A DNA stretch of 64,000 nucleotides from an uncultured Kangiella sp. (GCA_947503435.1 CANNDL010000005.1:186001-250000), one strand, 5' to 3'; positions 19,565 to 28,237 are shown, counted from the first letter of the stretch. Notes: a model not told the origin generated them from the letters alone. Made by a program: numbers and translations.

Positions 19565-20111
19565 ACTTTAACGAAATCAAATTACTATCACCCGACAAGG
19601 TGTGAGTACGAATGGTACGAATAGATTTATCACCTTCTATAACTATGGAACTGAAAACCTTATTAATAGGCTCTTTTTTGGGTTTTAGTAATAAGCTCCA
19701 ATTCTCACCTTCATGAGTAGCTTGCAACACAAAGTTATCTTCCAATACAGCCTTGTCGAGTTTCACTAAGGAAGAAAATACTTGTGCAAAAGCGGCCATT
19801 TGCGGATTATCATCCAACTTCTGCACTTTAGTAACGCCATCAATCGTTTCCTCGATAACCTCATTACTAATTCTATAACTCACATCAAATGGTTTGGTGG
19901 TATGCCAACTAAAGTGGTCGGCATTAATCTTAAAATGACCCGATGAGACAAATGGCTTCTGAATTATTTTCAGCTGCCTTTGTTGTTCAAACTGCCCTGT
20001 TTCAGGTAAATTTTCCACATGAGAAAAAACACTAAACTTAGATTCAGCATAAGTTGGTAATGAACTCACAGTTATCAATAAAAATATAATAATTACAAAG
20101 TAATGCTTCAT
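19554..20111 (-). CDS. apeL: LolA-like periplasmic carrier (ApeL-like)
   Basis: A 185-residue exported protein with a signal peptide (about 1-23, ending PTYAES). The pattern FKINADHFSWHTTKPFDVSYRI (in part) near residues 60-80 and the beta-rich body fit the LolA/LolA-like outer-membrane carrier fold. In APE clusters it is thought to carry the pigment lipid across the periplasm between the MMPL exporter and the outer membrane. Gene order apeK-apeL-apeM-apeN is as in the E. coli cluster. Confidence 0.78.
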   Translation of the reverse strand: MKHYFVIIIFLLITVSSLPTYAESKFSVFSHVENLPETGQFEQQRQLKIIQKPFVSSGHFKINADHFSWHTTKPFDVSYRISNEVIEETIDGVTKVQKLDDNPQMAAFAQVFSSLVKLDKAVLEDNFVLQATHEGENWSLLLKPKKEPINKVFSSIVIEGDKSIRTIRTHTLSGDSNLISLKYED

Positions 20112-20530
20112 AGGTATTGTGCTATCTTGTTCAGAAATACTGGTGGCGACACAAATTCCATCTCACCAGTTTTGCGGTTGACCGCCGCTTGCACGGTGTA
20201 GCCTTTAGTTAAAACTTGCTCCGTATCGCTATCGACTACTCGATATTCAATCTTAATTCGATTTTCGTATTCAACTAGTCCAGCAATAATACTAACCTTT
20301 TGCTTAAATTTGGCTGAATTAACATACTTAATACGCATATCGACTATTGGCCAAAGATAGCCAGATAGATCCATCTGGTCATAATTGTAGCCAATTAAAT
20401 CCAGTAACGCACAACGCGCATCTTCAAAATATTTGACATAATTGCCATGCCATACAATCTGCATGGGATCGAGATCATAAAACTCTATTTGCTTACTAAC
20501 TTGCGCGGTAAGAATAGCTTTACTCTTCAT
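20108..20530 (-). CDS. apeK: Acyl-CoA/ACP thioesterase (ApeK-like)
   Basis: A 140-residue 4HBT-type hot-dog thioesterase. DLDPMQIVWHGNYVKYFED at about 19-37 carries the expected catalytic aspartate (Asp21). The open frame extends upstream to 20602, but that part lies in the ammonia lyase gene; the ATG at 20530 overlaps that gene by 11 bases and fits the family start. It probably edits or releases chains from the carrier protein. The stop overlaps the apeL start by four bases. Confidence 0.82.
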   Translation of the reverse strand: MKSKAILTAQVSKQIEFYDLDPMQIVWHGNYVKYFEDARCALLDLIGYNYDQMDLSGYLWPIVDMRIKYVNSAKFKQKVSIIAGLVEYENRIKIEYRVVDSDTEQVLTKGYTVQAAVNRKTGEMEFVSPPVFLNKIAQYL

Positions 20531-22064
20531 AAAGCTTCCAGTGACGGTTTTGAATTTTTGTGACAAATTGACGCAAATCCATTTCAAGTGTTCGGTCTTC
20601 ACGTACTAACTCAAACGATTGATCTACGTCTGAATAAAAATCTTTAATATCCTTCGGCCAATCAGCCATATCCAACTCATTTTGCTCTAATCTAACGGTT
20701 ATAGCTTGATAAACCGCTAATATTTGTGCCGCTAAAACTTGCTCGGTTAGCTCCAACACTCGCAAGCAATCACGAGTACTAATAGTTCCCATACTCACTT
20801 TATCTTGATTATGGCACTCGGTAGAGCGAGAAAAAACGCTAGCAGGCATGGTTTGCTTCAATGCTTCCGCAGTCCAAGCAGACACAGAAATTTGCACCGC
20901 TTTAAAGCCGTGATTAATACTCGTACGTTCAGTATTAGAAGCTGATAAGTTCGATGGCAAGCCGTTGTTATAACGAGTATCTACCATCAACGCTAATTGC
21001 CTGTCCACCAAATCGGCAATGTTTGCCACCGCATTCTTCATCGAATCCATAGCAAATGCAATGTGACCACCATAAAAATGACCACCATGTAAAACCTTTT
21101 GATGTTCGGTATCAATAATGGGGTTATCGTTAGAGCTGTTGAGTTCATTTTCAATAAAGCTTCGGAAAAGCGGCAACGTATCTTCTAACACTCCAATTAC
21201 ATGCGGCGCACACCGAATGGAGTAACGATCCTGCAATCGCTCAGAGTTTCTTGATGGGTGGCGCTCATAATTAAGGTCGGAGCGCACTCTGGCAGCAACC
21301 TTTTGTTGCCCTTGATGTGGCTTCACTTTAAACAAGTATTCATCAAAATGGTTAGCATTACCCTTGATAGATAAACTTGCCATCGCTGTTAATCGAGTCG
21401 CTAATTGCGCAACATATTCAGCACGTTTAAAGGCCAGACAGGCTAAACCGGTCATAACTGCCGTGCCGTTCATTACCGCCAAGCCTTCTTTCGGCTTCAA
21501 TTTAATTGGCTCAAGATTATTTTTAGCAAAGGCTTCACTAGCCAGTAATAATTGCTCTTGCCACTTAACCTGCCTTTCACCAACTAAAGCTCCGGCTATA
21601 TAAGAAAGTGGAGTTAAATCTCCACTGGCTCCCACTGAACCCTCTTCAGGGATTTGAGGCAGAATCTGCAAATTGATCATCGCCGTTAAAAGCTCAATCA
21701 ACTCTAAGCTCACTCCCGAATAGCCTTTAGAAAGGGAAATTAAGCGAGCAAACATCACAGCGGTTGCTTGCGATTCGTTAAGATAACGGCCCAAACCACA
21801 TCCGTGATAACGGGTCAGGTGAAGCGGTAATTCTTCTACCAGTTCAGGCAAAATCTCAACTGTGCAAGAGTCACCATAGCCGGTAGTAACCCCATAAACC
21901 ACGCCATCTTCATTGAGTAATTTCTCTATGAATTTAGGACCCGCATTGATTAATTCGCGGAAGTCATTGCTTTGAGATAGCTCGACTTGCCAGCTACCAG
22001 TTGCCACCTGGCATACTTGCTCAATGCTGATATAAGATTCTTGTTCCAGTGTTATCTGAGGCAT
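20520..22064 (-). CDS. MIO-type aromatic amino acid ammonia lyase in the APE operon
   Basis: A 514-residue cytoplasmic lyase of the histidine/phenylalanine/tyrosine ammonia lyase family. The self-processing triad that forms the MIO cofactor is Ala146-Ser147-Gly148 in GASGDL, the catalytic Tyr57 lies in VYGVTTG, and NGTAVMTG is also typical. The pair that usually sets the substrate aligns at Tyr86-His87 (RYHGCG). From memory, histidine lyases have Ser-His, tyrosine lyases His-Leu and phenylalanine lyases Phe-Leu, so this pair is none of the textbook ones. In context it may make a cinnamate or coumarate unit that feeds the aryl head group. Some APE and flexirubin clusters contain such a gene, others do not. 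Confidence 0.85.
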   Translation of the reverse strand: MPQITLEQESYISIEQVCQVATGSWQVELSQSNDFRELINAGPKFIEKLLNEDGVVYGVTTGYGDSCTVEILPELVEELPLHLTRYHGCGLGRYLNESQATAVMFARLISLSKGYSGVSLELIELLTAMINLQILPQIPEEGSVGASGDLTPLSYIAGALVGERQVKWQEQLLLASEAFAKNNLEPIKLKPKEGLAVMNGTAVMTGLACLAFKRAEYVAQLATRLTAMASLSIKGNANHFDEYLFKVKPHQGQQKVAARVRSDLNYERHPSRNSERLQDRYSIRCAPHVIGVLEDTLPLFRSFIENELNSSNDNPIIDTEHQKVLHGGHFYGGHIAFAMDSMKNAVANIADLVDRQLALMVDTRYNNGLPSNLSASNTERTSINHGFKAVQISVSAWTAEALKQTMPASVFSRSTECHNQDKVSMGTISTRDCLRVLELTEQVLAAQILAVYQAITVRLEQNELDMADWPKDIKDFYSDVDQSFELVREDRTLEMDLRQFVTKIQNRHWKLYEE

Positions 22065-22984
22065 TATTTGTTCTTAGAAGTCGCTTGCCAAAAAGGGTAA
22101 AAATTATACCACTGCAGTGGTGCTTTCTCACATTGTTTTTCAAGCCAGCTAGCGTACTCACTAATGGCTTGATTAATAGCTTTAGTTCTTTCTTTGCGGC
22201 TTACCAGCAGGGAGGTCTCTAACTGCTTGATGTGCAAGTGATATTCATCTTCAAATTTGAGTGCGGAGATGAAATAAACGGGCGCTTTTAAAATCGAAGC
22301 CAAAACAAAAGGACCATTGCCAAATTCTGCAGTAACACCCAAAAACATTTGCTTCGTTAATTTAACGGAGTCTTCTTGCGGGATCCGATCAGCTAGGATA
22401 AAAATATGTTCCTTGTTTGCTAATTTCTCTTGTAACAGCATAGCGGTATCAGGACCAACACTAGAGACACTAATAATTTGTTGCTCAAACTCCGATGACA
22501 ACTGCTTTACTAAACCCACAAACTTAGAGGCATGTTCAGTGAACATTAGTGCATTAAGTTTTCCGCCCATAATATCGGAAGATTGATTACGACATGCATC
22601 CAAATTTCCCAAATGAGCACCTAAAAATATCGCTCCTGAATCTAACTCTCTAACTTGCTGCCACAGTTCAGGCTCTAAGACCTTAACCGTCACATTCGAA
22701 TTCTCAGTCCAAGAACTCAACTTGTCCAAAATTGCCTCTGCAAACTGCATAAAATGTTGATAGGAAGTTAACTTTTTATTACTAGAAACTATTTTGGCTA
22801 GATGATTCAAATACTCTTTAGAAGCTTTTCTTGCCGTTTTACCGGTTAGATAGAAGTACCAAATAACCGGATAAAGACCTATTTTGAAAATGAAATCGCC
22901 AAACATTCGGTGTAGAAAAAACAGGAACTTTATTCCTAACAGAGAACCTCGTTCTTTTTGTTTGGTCCAGTGCTTGCTAGCCAA
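22064..22984 (-). CDS. LpxL/HtrB-type lipid acyltransferase of the APE operon
   Basis: A 306-residue protein with an N-terminal hydrophobic region (about 22-48) and the lysophospholipid acyltransferase pattern of the LpxL/LpxM family: LGAHLGNLDA near residues 120-129 holds the HxxxxD-like catalytic stretch (His123, Asp128). It probably acylates the glycolipid part of the pigment at the inner membrane. In some APE clusters this domain is fused behind a glycosyltransferase (ApeJ); here the two are separate genes overlapping by eight bases. Confidence 0.83.
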   Translation of the reverse strand: MASKHWTKQKERGSLLGIKFLFFLHRMFGDFIFKIGLYPVIWYFYLTGKTARKASKEYLNHLAKIVSSNKKLTSYQHFMQFAEAILDKLSSWTENSNVTVKVLEPELWQQVRELDSGAIFLGAHLGNLDACRNQSSDIMGGKLNALMFTEHASKFVGLVKQLSSEFEQQIISVSSVGPDTAMLLQEKLANKEHIFILADRIPQEDSVKLTKQMFLGVTAEFGNGPFVLASILKAPVYFISALKFEDEYHLHIKQLETSLLVSRKERTKAINQAISEYASWLEKQCEKAPLQWYNFYPFWQATSKNK

Positions 22985-23717
22985 AAGCCTTTCTCCAGAT
23001 AATCATTGGAGAACGAACTAACATGCCCAAAACTAAGCGAGTATGCATCTTAGTAATTAACCAGTTGTCTTGCCAAACTCTGAAATTCGAAGTGTTATGC
23101 TCCGGGTATATTACATTTGTTGGTGTCATTATGACCGGGACTTTTTGCCAGTAGAGCTTAACCATTATTTCCGTATCGAAATCCATATGCTTACCGATAT
23201 AAGTTTTCTTCATCAAATCACAGCAAGCCTTGACCGGGTAAACTCGAAACCCGCACATAGAATCTTTGATGGTAAACGATAAGGTTTCAACCCATACCCA
23301 AAAATGAGTTAAGTAACGGGCAATAAATCGCCCCATTGGAACTGAATCATCATAAATCGGATGCCCACTAACCAGTGCCGCGGGGTTTTTAGTGGCTAAT
23401 CTCATAAGCTCACTGACCTTATCCAAGTCATGTTGCCCATCCGCATCGATCTGTATGGCATGGCTAATCCCCAGTTCTTGTGCCTTAAGAAAACCCGTCA
23501 TCACTGCCGCACCTTTTCCCTGGTTTTCTGAATGTCGGAAGTAACTAACCCAGTCATATTGCTGGTTCAACTTTTCAAGCAGCGCTTGGGTTGCCGAGTT
23601 TGAGCCGTCATCAATAATTAAGCAAGGTAGCTCAAATGACTGCAACCTCTCGAGAGTTTTTGTCATTGCTTGAGGGTGGTTATAATTAGGAATAATGAAG
23701 CAAAAAGTCGGTTCCAT
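22977..23717 (-). CDS. Family 2 glycosyltransferase of the APE operon
   Basis: A 246-residue GT-A fold glycosyltransferase resembling dolichyl-phosphate mannose synthase-like GT2 enzymes. FIIPNYNHPQAM begins at residue 7, IIDDGSN at about 34-40 and the metal-binding DADGQHD at about 90-96. It probably adds a sugar to the APE lipid or carrier. It corresponds to the N-terminal half of ApeJ in clusters where it is fused with the acyltransferase. It shares one base with apeI upstream. Confidence 0.85.
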   Translation of the reverse strand: MEPTFCFIIPNYNHPQAMTKTLERLQSFELPCLIIDDGSNSATQALLEKLNQQYDWVSYFRHSENQGKGAAVMTGFLKAQELGISHAIQIDADGQHDLDKVSELMRLATKNPAALVSGHPIYDDSVPMGRFIARYLTHFWVWVETLSFTIKDSMCGFRVYPVKACCDLMKKTYIGKHMDFDTEIMVKLYWQKVPVIMTPTNVIYPEHNTSNFRVWQDNWLITKMHTRLVLGMLVRSPMIIWRKAFG

Positions 23718-24052
23718 TAAATCAATACCCTGCCCGAAGAGTAGCTTTGCTCTTGCTTGTAGTATTGAAAATACAGCTTTTGTTTTTCTTGATCATGCTT
23801 AAGCTTTAGTAGGACTTTATTCGGCGGAGTGATTACCTGTTGAAACTTAACTACTTCTAAACCTTTAAAATTAACTTTAAAATTGAAATGCTGCTCTGCA
23901 ATTTTTACTGCAAAAGTGACCTGAGCCACACCGGGTAGCACCGGATGTCCATCGAAATGACCATCAAAACATTCCATAGTTTCAACAATAGTTACTTCGA
24001 ATATGGCCTCAGAGCCATCAGCGCTAACTAGCTGATAATCAGGTAGTTTCAT
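23717..24052 (-). CDS. apeI: 3-hydroxyacyl-ACP dehydratase subunit (ApeI-like)
   Basis: A 111-residue hot-dog protein of the FabA/FabZ type. The signature GHFDGHPVLPG at residues 31-41 contains the catalytic His32. In characterised APE systems it forms a heterocomplex with ApeP and removes water to give the polyene. It overlaps apeH by four bases. Confidence 0.87.
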   Translation of the reverse strand: MKLPDYQLVSADGSEAIFEVTIVETMECFDGHFDGHPVLPGVAQVTFAVKIAEQHFNFKVNFKGLEVVKFQQVITPPNKVLLKLKHDQEKQKLYFQYYKQEQSYSSGRVLI

Positions 24053-25368
24053 TTAAATAATTCCTTTAATTCGGAAGTCATAACTTTATTCATAGAGTTG
24101 CTGGGCATTGTATCAATAAAACGCCACTTTTTAGGTATTACCACTAGTTCAAATAATTCGAGCAATTTAGCTTTAAGCATTTTCACCAAGCCATTTTTTC
24201 CTAACTTCATTAATTCCTCTTGGCCTTCTGGTGAGAGAACTATGACTGCGGCTAGCGTCATTCTTTTATTTGATAATAACAAACACTTAACTGAGCTGAC
24301 CCAGACAGTGTTTTGCAAATACAACTCCATCTGCTCCAATGAAACGCGTTTTTCTTCTAACTTAATAATTCGATCTTTGCGACCCAATAATTGAAATTGT
24401 CGATTCCCTTTTAGTTCTATCCGATCGTCTAGTTGTAACCGCGTCTCAAAGATAAAAGGGGACTGTACAGTGCTGCAGTCTTGCTGCTTTTGCACTATTT
24501 CCACTTCAGGTAATAGCTGCCAAGGAGTTGTTACATTAAATTGGCGACGATAACCAATACCGCCTGTTTCAGTGCTTCCGTAAACTTCCATCGGCCTTAC
24601 TTTCAGCAACCCTTCTACAAGCTCTGCATCCGCAAAAGCTAGTGGTCCACCAGAAGAGAAAACTTCTGAGAATTGGGTATAAGGCATATTTTCATCCAAT
24701 CTTGACAAGATCGCAGGGCTGGTAACTAAAGCCGTCTTACTTTCAAGTTCTAGCAACTGTTCTGGGTATTTTATCTGATAATTTGAGAATGGCTTTCCTG
24801 TAAAAAATGGCCATAACAGTCTGAATAATAAACCATATAAATGCTGATGCGAGACAGTTGCAACAACTGTTTCAAAGCTAGTACCCCATAACGACTCTAA
24901 TTGCTCTATTTCATTCAGTAAATTCTGAAGCGCCTTAGTAACGGGTTTAGGTTTTTCACTCGAACCCGAAGTAAATAATGTCAACTCGGCATCTAATGGT
25001 AAAGCCAAGGAGACTGGGATATTGTTTGTGGTGCTCGGCTCTATATTTTCTGATGTTAATTGTTCAGGGTATAGCTGTGCCTTTTGCCCGCATAATAAAT
25101 CAATTTGCTTTAACGTTTCAGGTTGCTTATTAGCGGGTAAAAGAATTTTTTTGTTACAGACCAACAAAGCCAGTAATCGAATTAAAAACTCTATAGGCTC
25201 TTCATGAAATAATATCCATGATTCATGCTTTTGTGCATCAACAAAATGAATATGATGAATAACTTCCGACTTAACTGGCGCCCATAAAAAATGTTCGCTG
25301 TGATTAAAAGCAATCTTTTGCGTTTCGGAAACTTGCTCTAAAAAGCTTGTATTAGACACCGCTTTCAT
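24049..25368 (-). CDS. apeH: Adenylating acyl/aryl-ACP ligase (ApeH-like)
   Basis: A 439-residue AMP-dependent ligase. Motifs are the P-loop-like FTSGSSEKPKPVTK (about residues 135-148), YGSTETGG (about 262-269) and GRKDRIIKL (about 315-323). It should activate the aromatic starter acid with ATP and load it on a carrier protein. The open frame reaches a TTG at 25410, but that part overlaps apeG by 59 bases; the first ATG (25368, 17-base overlap) is preferred. What acid it takes is not visible; 4-hydroxybenzoate is used in known APE systems, while the ammonia lyase next door points to a cinnamate-type acid. Confidence 0.84.
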   Translation of the reverse strand: MKAVSNTSFLEQVSETQKIAFNHSEHFLWAPVKSEVIHHIHFVDAQKHESWILFHEEPIEFLIRLLALLVCNKKILLPANKQPETLKQIDLLCGQKAQLYPEQLTSENIEPSTTNNIPVSLALPLDAELTLFTSGSSEKPKPVTKALQNLLNEIEQLESLWGTSFETVVATVSHQHLYGLLFRLLWPFFTGKPFSNYQIKYPEQLLELESKTALVTSPAILSRLDENMPYTQFSEVFSSGGPLAFADAELVEGLLKVRPMEVYGSTETGGIGYRRQFNVTTPWQLLPEVEIVQKQQDCSTVQSPFIFETRLQLDDRIELKGNRQFQLLGRKDRIIKLEEKRVSLEQMELYLQNTVWVSSVKCLLLSNKRMTLAAVIVLSPEGQEELMKLGKNGLVKMLKAKLLELFELVVIPKKWRFIDTMPSNSMNKVMTSELKELFK

Positions 25369-25891
25369 GTGATTTTTTAACTCGCATCCGGACAACAAAT
25401 TCAACCGCAAATATTAGGCCCATAATTAAATAGGATATTAAACCATTGTAAAGGGTCCATAGTTCTAAGTCTTGGCGGTAAATGGTATAGGCTGAAATAC
25501 AGCCATTAAGCAAAAAAAAGGTACTCCAGACAAATGTCACCTTCTCTACATAAGGTATGGCCTTATCATTAAAGTCCTTATCCATTAGCCTAGCAATTTT
25601 TTCAATGATGGTCGGTGGTTTTATTAATGAGGTTACAAAAATAATAAGTAATAAAACACTTATCAAGAAAGGATAATAAAGCATTAGCTCTTGTTGCTTG
25701 AAAAGAAGGCTTGCAATCATCAAACACAAGCCCATCATCCCCATGATAAGTGATATTTGGTCGCCTTTTTTGACCAATAACATTCGTAATACAAAGAGGC
25801 TTAAGAGGATGATGCTAATAGTTTTTAAAGAGTAATATTTAAGCCCTATAAATACGACAAAGGGATAAGCAATCAAACTTATCCCCACCAC
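25352..25891 (-). CDS. apeG: Small polytopic membrane protein of the APE operon (ApeG-like)
   Basis: A 179-residue protein with about six hydrophobic segments, including long Leu/Ile-rich stretches (about residues 20-45, 50-62, 68-90 and 125-170). It corresponds in position and type to the COG4648-like membrane protein between the second carrier protein and the ligase in APE clusters. Its role is unknown. It starts 20 bases after apeF and overlaps apeH. Confidence 0.72.
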   Translation of the reverse strand: MVGISLIAYPFVVFIGLKYYSLKTISIILLSLFVLRMLLVKKGDQISLIMGMMGLCLMIASLLFKQQELMLYYPFLISVLLLIIFVTSLIKPPTIIEKIARLMDKDFNDKAIPYVEKVTFVWSTFFLLNGCISAYTIYRQDLELWTLYNGLISYLIMGLIFAVEFVVRMRVKKSHESGV

Positions 25892-25911
25892 TACATTTAT
25901 AAGATTTCTGA

Positions 25912-26160
25912 TTACTTTTCTAATAATTGATGCACCGCGTTAACAACATCTTGCACAGTTCTTACTTGTTTAAAATCTTCCGGTTTTACTTTTACGCCCG
26001 TTACGTCTTGTAATTTCAAGACCAAATCGACGGAATCAATACTATCCAGATCTAAATCTTGATATAGATTAGATTCTAAAGAGATATCTTCAACCGGGAT
26101 TTCAAATAGTTCGACTAAAATTTCTTGTAATGATGAATAGATTTGTTCTTTCGATTGCAT
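25912..26160 (-). CDS. apeF: Acyl carrier protein (ApeF-like)
   Basis: An 82-residue acidic acyl carrier protein. The phosphopantetheine attachment serine is Ser40 in DLDLDSIDSVDL. It carries the starter or growing chain in APE synthesis. It lies eight bases behind the first carrier protein gene. No phosphopantetheinyl transferase is encoded in the operon, so activation must rely on one encoded elsewhere. Confidence 0.9.
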   Translation of the reverse strand: MQSKEQIYSSLQEILVELFEIPVEDISLESNLYQDLDLDSIDSVDLVLKLQDVTGVKVKPEDFKQVRTVQDVVNAVHQLLEK

Positions 26161-26168
26161 GATGGAAC

Positions 26169-26426
26169 CTAAGGATTGTTAGCTCGGACAAATTCAGCAA
26201 GGCTAGCTACTGAATAAAAGTGTTTTTTGGTATCTTCAGAGTTTGCTTCCAGAGTCACATTAAATTCATTCTTAATAGCTAAACCTAGCTCCAAAGCATC
26301 AATAGAATCTAAACCTAAGCCGTCTACGAATAGGGCTTCTTGACTATCAATGTCATCGACATTCATGTCTTCTAAATCTAAAGACTCTATTATAAGCTGT
26401 TTAATTTTCGTTTCTAAATCAGTCAT
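26169..26426 (-). CDS. apeE: Acyl carrier protein (ApeE-like)
   Basis: An 85-residue acyl carrier protein with the attachment serine Ser41 in GLGLDSIDALEL. Two carrier proteins in tandem are a hallmark of APE clusters; in studied systems one carries the extending polyene. Its start overlaps the acyltransferase gene apeD by eight bases. Confidence 0.9.
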   Translation of the reverse strand: MTDLETKIKQLIIESLDLEDMNVDDIDSQEALFVDGLGLDSIDALELGLAIKNEFNVTLEANSEDTKKHFYSVASLAEFVRANNP

Positions 26427-27186
26427 TTATCACTCTTTCTTGATAATAGGCTTCCAAATATTGAGTTAATTTCCTAGAAGCCATTGAAGGCTTCACATCT
26501 TCTAAATGTGAAGCGGGCGATATTCTATCATCAACTTTAATCATAAAGTGAGCTTTTTTTGGAGGTATTTGATACCACTTTAAGCGCTTAGATAAAAATT
26601 CTGGCTTACAATGTACTTGAATAGGCCGGATGTCAGCATTGGTGTGAATTGCTATATTGGCAACTCCACGTTGAAATTTCAAAGGCTTACCCACTTCAGA
26701 TCGAGTGCCTTCTGGAAAAATCACCAAATTGCCACCATCATTCATGGCACTCTTACAATCATCGATTAAACCTTCTGCTCTCCTATTTGGTATATAGGCT
26801 GCCTTTACAATCCACTTGATAAAGAAATTATTCCAAAGTGCTTGTTTAACAATGCAGTCTGCGTAAGGAATCAGTCCAATGATGATAACTACATCAATCA
26901 ACGAAGGATGGTTGGCAATAACAATAACGCCTTTATCTTGCTTAAGTTTCTCAATGCCCTGATATTCAATCGACATAATTCCTAGTAAGGTCATAAACCT
27001 AATAAAGAAGGCAAACCCTTTGTGAATTGTATATTGTATTCTTTGTTTTACTTTTAAGGGATCACGGGTGAACAAACGAATAAGCCCAAATAACAGAATT
27101 CCCATCGTTAGAGCGCCAAGTCCAAATAATGTATAGGCAATAGCCGTGGCAATCAGCCGCCAAAAAGTGTGAACTATCTTAAACAT
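26419..27186 (-). CDS. apeD: PlsC-type 1-acylglycerol-3-phosphate acyltransferase-like protein (ApeD-like)
   Basis: A 255-residue membrane-associated acyltransferase with an N-terminal hydrophobic region (about 10-38). The catalytic NHPSLID gives His93 and Asp98 (HX4D), and FPEGTRS at 157-163 is the second block. It likely transfers an acyl group, possibly the polyene itself, to a glycerophosphate-type or related backbone. Eight-base overlaps with both neighbours show coupling. Confidence 0.84.
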   Translation of the reverse strand: MFKIVHTFWRLIATAIAYTLFGLGALTMGILLFGLIRLFTRDPLKVKQRIQYTIHKGFAFFIRFMTLLGIMSIEYQGIEKLKQDKGVIVIANHPSLIDVVIIIGLIPYADCIVKQALWNNFFIKWIVKAAYIPNRRAEGLIDDCKSAMNDGGNLVIFPEGTRSEVGKPLKFQRGVANIAIHTNADIRPIQVHCKPEFLSKRLKWYQIPPKKAHFMIKVDDRISPASHLEDVKPSMASRKLTQYLEAYYQERVIND

Positions 27187-27823
27187 TTCTGGAAATTAAT
27201 AATTGAATAAATTCAATGGGACTGATCGCGACTTGTTTTTTAATGCTGTGATATAAAACCGTCATGGCTTGATCAGACGCGTCTACAATTAGACCTATAC
27301 ATATTGGGGGGGTATTGAGGCCGTCTCTGTATTGCTGGTAAACCTTAGGTAATGCCTCATCGTAATAAAAGTAAAGAACTGGTGCTTGGATAGCTTTTGA
27401 CTGCGAATAAGCTTCTATTAAGCCTGCAGACACGCTTTTATTGCCAGCCCCAATTGCGGTCGAACTGTCGGTCCATTTTTTTACTAAACCAAACATCCCC
27501 ACCAAAGAATTATGCACTGACAAGCCAAAATTAGTAGGAGATAAGCCTTCCTGATTGCACAACTGAGTCAGTAACTGAACCGTTTTGTCCATTTCTCCGT
27601 AACGACTGGCAAATACGAGCGGCATCGGCTGTTGCTGCTCATCAATAAACTGATTTGCGGTTGCAAAGACCATCTTGGCCAACGAAGAAAGCCGACGGCG
27701 AACCATCGGCTTAATAAAGGACACATCAGGAATTTGAGCTAAATCAAAATCTTTCTCGTTTTTAGCCCATTCATGCCAATCTTTTCGAGTGTTAACTCCA
27801 GGTGCCCATGCATTCCATTTCAA
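27179..27823 (-). CDS. apeC: Chain length factor, inactive ketosynthase-like (ApeC-like)
   Basis: A 214-residue protein of the beta-ketoacyl synthase N-terminal-like type. It resembles a ketosynthase N-terminal half (FASRYGEMDKT near 71-81, SVHNSLVGMFGL near 102-113) but has Ala-Gly-Asn (126-128) where ketosynthases have the nucleophilic cysteine, and it lacks the C-terminal histidines. In APE systems such a protein pairs with ApeO and sets the chain length. It is the first biosynthetic gene of the block, 17 bases after the lipoprotein gene. Confidence 0.82.
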   Translation of the reverse strand: MKWNAWAPGVNTRKDWHEWAKNEKDFDLAQIPDVSFIKPMVRRRLSSLAKMVFATANQFIDEQQQPMPLVFASRYGEMDKTVQLLTQLCNQEGLSPTNFGLSVHNSLVGMFGLVKKWTDSSTAIGAGNKSVSAGLIEAYSQSKAIQAPVLYFYYDEALPKVYQQYRDGLNTPPICIGLIVDASDQAMTVLYHSIKKQVAISPIEFIQLLISRNV

Positions 27824-27840
27824 TTGATTGTTACCAGCAA

Positions 27841-28218
27841 TTAACGATTTAATTGGTTAGTAATGGCATAACGTAAGTTATGAATCCAACGGTTGTAGTT
27901 TGGGTGTATTTTACCATTTTCATATTTTAAACCCATACTATTAACATATTTTATTGAGTAATAATCTTTAGTATAAAATATATCAATAACCGCTTGATGT
28001 TTACCTCGCATATTTAGCTGACCACGCATTTTACCTGGCTCGACTTTTCTCATTTGCCATCCTTTTACACTAGCTCCATTGATGATAGCATTTTCAACTT
28101 CTTCTAAAGTATGCCCAGTAGGAAAGTTAGTATTATTAATATCCATCACTGGAACTAATGATCTACAAGCTGATAAAAACACAACAAATAATATTGTAAG
28201 TCCTAATTTAATTCTCAT
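27841..28218 (-). CDS. Small lipoprotein of unknown function at the head of the APE operon
   Basis: A 125-residue lipoprotein, signal FVVFLSAC with lipidated Cys18. The mature part has a single compact domain with many Lys/Tyr (KDYYSIKYVNSMG, HPNYNRWIHNLRYAI). I recognise it only as a type of short lipoprotein and cannot give a function. It sits 17 bases before apeC on the same strand, has a good ribosome-binding GAGG at seven bases from the ATG, and starts just after the lpd terminator, so it is probably the first gene of the APE transcript. Confidence 0.75.
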   Translation of the reverse strand: MRIKLGLTILFVVFLSACRSLVPVMDINNTNFPTGHTLEEVENAIINGASVKGWQMRKVEPGKMRGQLNMRGKHQAVIDIFYTKDYYSIKYVNSMGLKYENGKIHPNYNRWIHNLRYAITNQLNR

Positions 28219-28237
28219 TATTATACCTCTGTTAAGT

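Noticed and set aside
20108-20602. Longer form of apeK starting at 20602
   Set aside because: The extra 24 residues lie in the ammonia lyase gene and have no counterpart in hot-dog thioesterases.
28219-28230. TATAAT just before the lipoprotein gene as a -10 element
   Set aside because: It lies only two bases before the ATG, within the spacer of the ribosome-binding site, and has no -35 partner.
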